Positions 58,801-64,000 of a stretch of DNA of 64,000 bases are shown piece by piece. The notes beneath the pieces are model-generated. The model made no database searches. It was not told where the DNA came from and saw only the letters and a program-made list of their open reading frames with translations. Position 1 is the first letter of the stretch, and each line of letters starts with the position of its first letter. The position numbers and the translations under genes are program-made. Origin of the DNA: Glaciozyma antarctica PI12. Its lineage: Eukaryota > Basidiomycota > Microbotryomycetes > Kriegeriales > Camptobasidiaceae. The DNA is taken from contig KZ627161.1 in the NCBI GenBank assembly GCA_002917775.1, positions 2,161,205 through 2,225,204 on the forward strand. The letters are read 5' to 3'.

Positions 58801-61800
58801 CTCAGATCTTCGAGGCGCTCGGACTCGACAACTCGGTCATCGACCGCTGCTTCGTCGGTGCGTCCTTCCTCTTATTTCGTGAGCGCTGAGCGACCCGCTG
58901 ACGCCGTTTCGCGACGCAGGAACCGCGAGCAGGATCTCTGGAGCGACCTTCGAGCTCCTCGCCATCGACGCCCTCGAGATTCACGAGCGCGGCTACCCCT
59001 CCCGCGACACCGTCATCCCTCCCGGCCTTCCCGAGACGGGCGAGTACCACTGGCGCGACGGCGGAGAAGCTCACATCAACGACCCGACCGGTATCGCCAA
59101 CCTCCAGAACGCCGTGCGAGAGAAGAACCAGGAGTCGTACGATGCCTACTCGGAGAACGCGCGCAAGCAGGTTCGAGCGGTCACCCTGCGAGGATTGCTC
59201 GAGTTCGACTTTGAGAAGGCTCAGCCTATCCCGATCGAGCAGGTCGAGCCGTGGCACCAGATCGTGCACCGATTCGTTACTGGAGCCATGTCGTATGGAT
59301 CTATCTCGATGGAGTCGCACGCTGCGCTCGCTGTCGCCATGAACAGGATCGTGAGTCGTTTTCGTCCCTTGGAGAGGTTGCAGAGCGCTGACTCGTGGTG
59401 GCGATCGCAGGGCGGCAAGTCCAACACGGGAGAAGGAGGAGAGGACGCCGAGCGCTCCGATATTCTTCCCAACGGCGACACGATGCGTTCCGCCATCAAG
59501 CAAATCGCCTCTGGCCGTGAGTTCCTTTCGCCTTACGCCGTTCCGAGAGCAGCTACTGATATCGTCGTCCTCCTCAGGGTTCGGAGTCACGAGCAACTAT
59601 CTCGCCGACGCCGACGAGCTTCAGATCAAGATGGCTCAGGGCGCGAAGCCTGGCGAGGGAGGAGAGCTCCCTGGCCACAAAGTCTCTGCCTCGATCGCTC
59701 GTACTCGCCACTCGACTCCTGGAGTCGGACTCATCTCCCCTCCTCCTCACCACGACATCTACTCGATCGAGGATCTCAAGCAGCTCATCTACGATCTCAA
59801 GGTGCGTACACTTTGACCTTGCGTTTGCGCTTCGCTCATCACGTCTTGCAGTGCGCCAACCCTCGCGCTCGCATCTCCGTCAAGCTCGTCTCTGAAGTCG
59901 GCGTCGGAATCGTCGCGTCCGGAGTCGCCAAGGCCAAGGCCGACCACATCCTCATCTCGGGCCACGATGGAGGAACCGGAGCTTCGCGCTGGACCGGCAT
60001 CAAGTACGCCGGACTCCCCTGGGAGCTTGGACTCGCCGAGACGCACCAGACGCTCGTTCTCAACGACCTTCGAGGTCGAGTGACGCTTCAGACCGATGGA
60101 CAGATCAGGACCGGTCGAGATGTCGCTATTGCTTGCTTGCTTGGAGCTGAGGAGTGGGGATTCGCTACTACCCCTCTCATCGCCATGGGTTGCATCATGG
60201 TGCGTCGTCGCCGTCGTTTCGCTTTCCTTCGCAACCGCTGACTTTCTTCCCCGCTTTCGCAGATGAGGAAGTGCCACGTCCGTGTTCCCCGTTACTTCCC
60301 CTCTGCGCTATTGCTAACCTTCGTATTCGCTGTATAGCTCAACACCTGCCCCGTCGGAATCGCGACCCAGGACCCGTAAGCTCGCTCGCTACCTTCGCTC
60401 CTTCGCGCGGCTCCTGACCTCTCCTCCTCCCTCGCAGGACTCTCCGCGCCAAGTTCACCGGCCAGCCCGAGCACGTCATCAACTTCTTCTACTACGTCGC
60501 CGAGGAGCTCAGGACGTACATGGCCAAGCTCGGATTCCGCACCATCAACGAGATGGTCGGTCGCGCCGACCTCCTTCGCGTCGATGATACGCTTCGCAAC
60601 CCCAAGACGGCCAACCTCGACCTCTCGGCGCTCCTCAAGCCCGCTTGGCAGATGCGCCCCGGAGTCGCCACGTTCAAGAGTCGCGCGCAGGACCACAAGC
60701 TCTACATTCGCCTCGACAACAAGTTTATCGACGAGTCCGAGCCAGGTTCGTTTATTCCCTCTTCGTTCGCACGAGCAGGTTGCTAATGTTACTCTCGAAC
60801 AGCTCTCCTCAATGGTCTTCCCGTTCGAATCGAGTGTGAGGTCGTCAACACCGAGTAAGTTCGACTTCTGCTCTCGCACCTGGAGAGCTTTGCTGACCCG
60901 CCGCTCCCGCACAGTCGCGCTCTCGGAACGACCCTCTCCAACCACGTCTCGAAGCGCTACGGCGAGGAGGGACTTCCCAAGGACACGATCCACATCAGCG
61001 CGACGGGATCGGCTGGTCAGTCTCTTGGCGCCTTCCTCGCTCCTGGAATCACCATCGAACTGTCCGGCGACGCCAACGATTACTGTGGGAAGGTACGTCG
61101 CGAGAGTGGAGAGGAGGAGAAGAGGACGTTGCTGAACTCATCGCGCAGGGACTTTCGGGAGGTCGCCTCATCGTGTACCCTCCCAAGGCGTCCACTTTCA
61201 AGGCCGAAGAGGTGTGTGGCTCTTTCCTATTCCCACGAACGGCGTTAACCATCGTTTCAGAACGTTATCGTCGGCAACGCCTGCCTCTACGGAGCCACGA
61301 GCGGCCAGGCGTACTTCCGAGGCATCGCCGCTGAGCGATTCGCCGTTCGCAACTCTGGAGCCGTCTCAGTCGTCGAGGGATGCGGAGATCACGGCTGCGA
61401 GTACATGACTGGAGGTCGCGTCGTCGTTCTCGGCACAACTGGTCGCAACTTCGCCGCCGGCATGAGTGGAGGAATCGCCTACGTTCTCGACTACGCCAAG
61501 GACTTCAGGTCCAAGGTCAACATCGAGATGGTCGAGCTCGACACCGTCAACGACCCTCACGAGATTGCTGAGCTTCGTTCGATGATCGAGGACCACCACC
61601 ACTGGACCGGTTCCGAGCGCGCTGGCCGCATCCTCAAGAACTTCAACCAGATCCTCCCTCGCATCGTCCGCGTCATGCCCCTCGACTACAAGCTCGTTCT
61701 CGAGGAGCAAGCCGCCAAGGCGATCGCCGACAAGAAGTCGAAGCAGAACGTCGTCGAGTTCGTTTCACCCAAGAACGTCGCTGCTCCCGTCGGCGGCAAG

Positions 61801-63979
61801 TCGGAGCCCGCCGTCGTCGATCTCGAGGACTCGATGGTCGACGAGGCGACTGCGAAGAAGCGCGTCGAGACGCTCGACAAGGTTCGCGGCTTCATGAAGT
61901 ACAAGCGCCTCGCCGAGTCGTACCGCAACCCTCGCAAGCGCGTCAAGGATTGGGCCGAGATCTCGAGTCGTCTCAGCGAGGATGACTGCAAGGTTCAGGC
62001 CGCGAGGTGCATGGATTGCGGAGTTCCCTTCTGCCAGTCCGACACCGGATGCCCTATCGGCAACATCATCGTGCGTCTCTCTCTTTCGCGTCTCTTTTGA
62101 CGGAGCTGACGAAGTGCGCTCGTCTCCAGCCCAAGTGGAACGACCTCGTCTTCAAGGGACAGTGGCAGGATGCTCTCAACAGGCTTCTCATGACGAATAA
62201 CTTCCCCGAATTTACAGGTTCGTCGTTCTCGCTGCCGGCTCGATTCGATTCTAACTCGTCGTTCTCGCGCAGGTCGTGTCTGCCCCGCTCCTTGCGAGGG
62301 AGCTTGCGTTCTCGGCATCAACGAGCAGCCCGTCGGTATCAAGTCGATCGAGTGTGCGTTCCTTGCCTTCCTCCTCACGGATTTAACTGACGCTTTCAAC
62401 TATCGCAGGCGCCATCAGTACGCTTTCGACCCTAGCTCGCTTTCGAATTCTCGCACTAACCCTCTCTTCGCAGTCGACAAGGGCTTCGAGATGGGATGGA
62501 TGAAGCCTCGTCCTCCTCAGCAGCGTACGGGCAAGAAGGTCGCCATCATCGGATCTGGACCTGCGGGTCTCGCCGCCGCCGACCAGCTCAACAAGGCCGG
62601 CCACAGCGTCACTGTTTACGAGCGGAACGACCGATGCGGAGGCCTGCTCACCTACGGTAGGTCACTCTTTCATTATCGCTGTGCACGCACTTACGCCCGC
62701 TTCTGTCGCAGGTATTCCGAACATGAAGCTCGACAAGCGCGTCGTTCAGCGTCGTCTCGATCTCATGAGCGAGGAGGGAGTCGAGCTCGTCACCAAGGCT
62801 CATGGTACGTTCCTTTTCGCGTTCTTCCATTCTGCAGGACGCTGATTCCCTCTCCTTCGCAGTCGGAGTCTCTCACGACGCCGCCGAGATCCGCAAGGAG
62901 AACGACGCCGTCATCGTCGCTACCGGAGCTACCTGGCCTCGCGACCTCAAGCTCCCCAACAGGAACCTCGACGGTATCCACTTTGCCATGGAGTTCCTTC
63001 GTATGTCGTCCTTCTCTTCGTTCTCGCCCTCTCACTGACTTATTTACGCTTTCAGAGCTCAACACGTCCTCGCTCCTCAACTCGAATCTCGAGGACGACA
63101 AGTACCTCTCGGCCAAGGGTCTCAACGTTATCGTCATCGGCGGAGGAGACACCGGAAACGACTGCATCGGTACCTCGATCCGCCACGGCGCAAAGAGCGT
63201 CACCAACTTCGAGCTCCTCCCCGCTCCTCCGGCGACGCGCGCGTCCGACAACCCTTGGCCTCAGTGGCCCAAGGTCTTCCGCGTTGACTGCAAGTCGTTT
63301 TTCTTCGCTCGTGCGAGCCGCTCACTAATTCCTACGTTCGCTCGCAGACGGTCACTCGGAGGTCGCCGCCTTCTTCGGCAAAGATCCCCGCGAGTACTCG
63401 ATCAACACCAAGGAGTTCGTCTCGGACGGCAACGGCAAGATCAAGGGAATCAACACGATCCGCGTCGCTTGGGAAAAGGACGCGCTCGGCAACTGGCGCA
63501 TGGCCGAGGTCCCTGGCAGCTTCTTCTTCTTCCCCGCCGATCTGTGCGTCCTCATTAGCTCGCTTCCCATCCTCAGCAACTGACTCTCCTTTCCGCTCAG
63601 CGTTCTCCTCGCTCTTGGATTCCTCGGTCCCGAAGAAGCGGCGGTCAAGGCCCTCGGCGTCGATCAGGACGGTCGCTCGAACGTCAAGACCCCTCAGGGC
63701 AAATTCACGACCAGCGTCGATGGCATCTTCGCCGCTGGTGACTGCCGCCGAGGCCAGTCCCTCATCGTCTGGGGTATCGCCGAAGGTCGTGGAGCCGCCG
63801 TCGAGGTCGATCGCTATCTCATGCACGACACTCGCCTCCCTTCCGCTGGATCGATCAAAGTCCGCAGGTACGTTCGCTCCCTCCTCTCCTGACGAGCCGA
63901 GCTGATGGCCTTCTTCTCTGCTCGCAGCTTCGTCCCCGCGACTCAGCACCACCACGCCGAGGTCGCCACGACCGCCTAA
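55823..63979 (+). CDS. GLT1: NADH-dependent glutamate synthase (GOGAT), single-chain fungal type
   Basis: The enzyme makes two glutamates from glutamine and 2-oxoglutarate with NADH. The mature N-terminal nucleophile Cys is in [10 protein letters not shown], after a propeptide of about 70 residues. The glutamine amidotransferase domain follows ([20 protein letters not shown]), then the central domain. The FMN domain includes [15 protein letters not shown] and [20 protein letters not shown], with 3Fe-4S ligands in [19 protein letters not shown]. The GXGXG helix comes next ([17 protein letters not shown]). The fused small subunit has 4Fe-4S ligands ([32 protein letters not shown]), an FAD site ([17 protein letters not shown]) and an NADH site ([15 protein letters not shown]). 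About 25 introns are present, with exons of 3, 9 and 15 nt. All domains appear intact; length is about 2,150 residues. Confidence 0.96.
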
Positions 63980-64000
63980 TCGACCTCTCCTCCCTTCCTC

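Overview
The window is compact, GC-rich nuclear DNA from a fungus. Genes are packed on both strands and cut by many short introns, mostly about 50-65 nt. Donors are usually GTGCGT, GTACGT or GTGAGT, and a CTGAC or CTAAC branch site lies just before a C/A-AG acceptor. This intron style, the GC content and the gene set point to a basidiomycete yeast of the Sporidiobolales type (Rhodotorula/Rhodosporidium/Sporobolomyces). The taxon is an inference. No RNA gene, transposon, LTR element or CRISPR array was recognised.

Layout. 1-1.8 kb: no convincing gene. 1.8-6.5 kb: LSM1 (mRNA decay), an unknown membrane-anchored protein with a long first intron, and a histidine-phosphatase (phosphoglycerate-mutase family) protein. 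7.5-13 kb: a PAS-kinase-type Ser/Thr kinase, NudC on the minus strand and BCP1/BCCIP. 14.5-18 kb: the ADP/ATP carrier and a Gfd2-like DEDDh nuclease-fold protein. 18.5-22 kb: two F-box genes. 22-31.6 kb: a UPF1-like helicase with a presequence-like N-terminus, an SNG1-family membrane protein and a PIAS/Siz SUMO ligase. 33-42 kb: EF-1alpha, a small Cys-rich protein, a second F-box/YccV gene and ribosomal protein eL32. 43-54 kb: four more F-box genes, with a cold-shock-domain protein and 2-Cys peroxiredoxin TSA1 between them. 55.8-64 kb: the complete NADH-dependent glutamate synthase gene GLT1.

Themes. Housekeeping genes (LSM1, BCP1, AAC, EF-1alpha, eL32, TSA1, GLT1, NudC) alternate with a local expansion of seven F-box genes. 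Two of the seven are an inverted paralogous pair with a C-terminal YccV-like domain. Three others form a leucine-rich-type family sharing a C-terminal signature. Within that trio, one copy appears shifted in frame and one has lost its middle but stays open.

The most unusual content is splicing. GLT1 appears to contain exons of 3, 9 and 15 nt, the 3-nt one preceded by a GC-AG intron. GC-AG introns also interrupt AAC and EF-1alpha. The start codon of the cold-shock gene is itself split by an intron. All exon maps were read by eye from splice signals and family conservation, so individual junctions should be treated as predictions.
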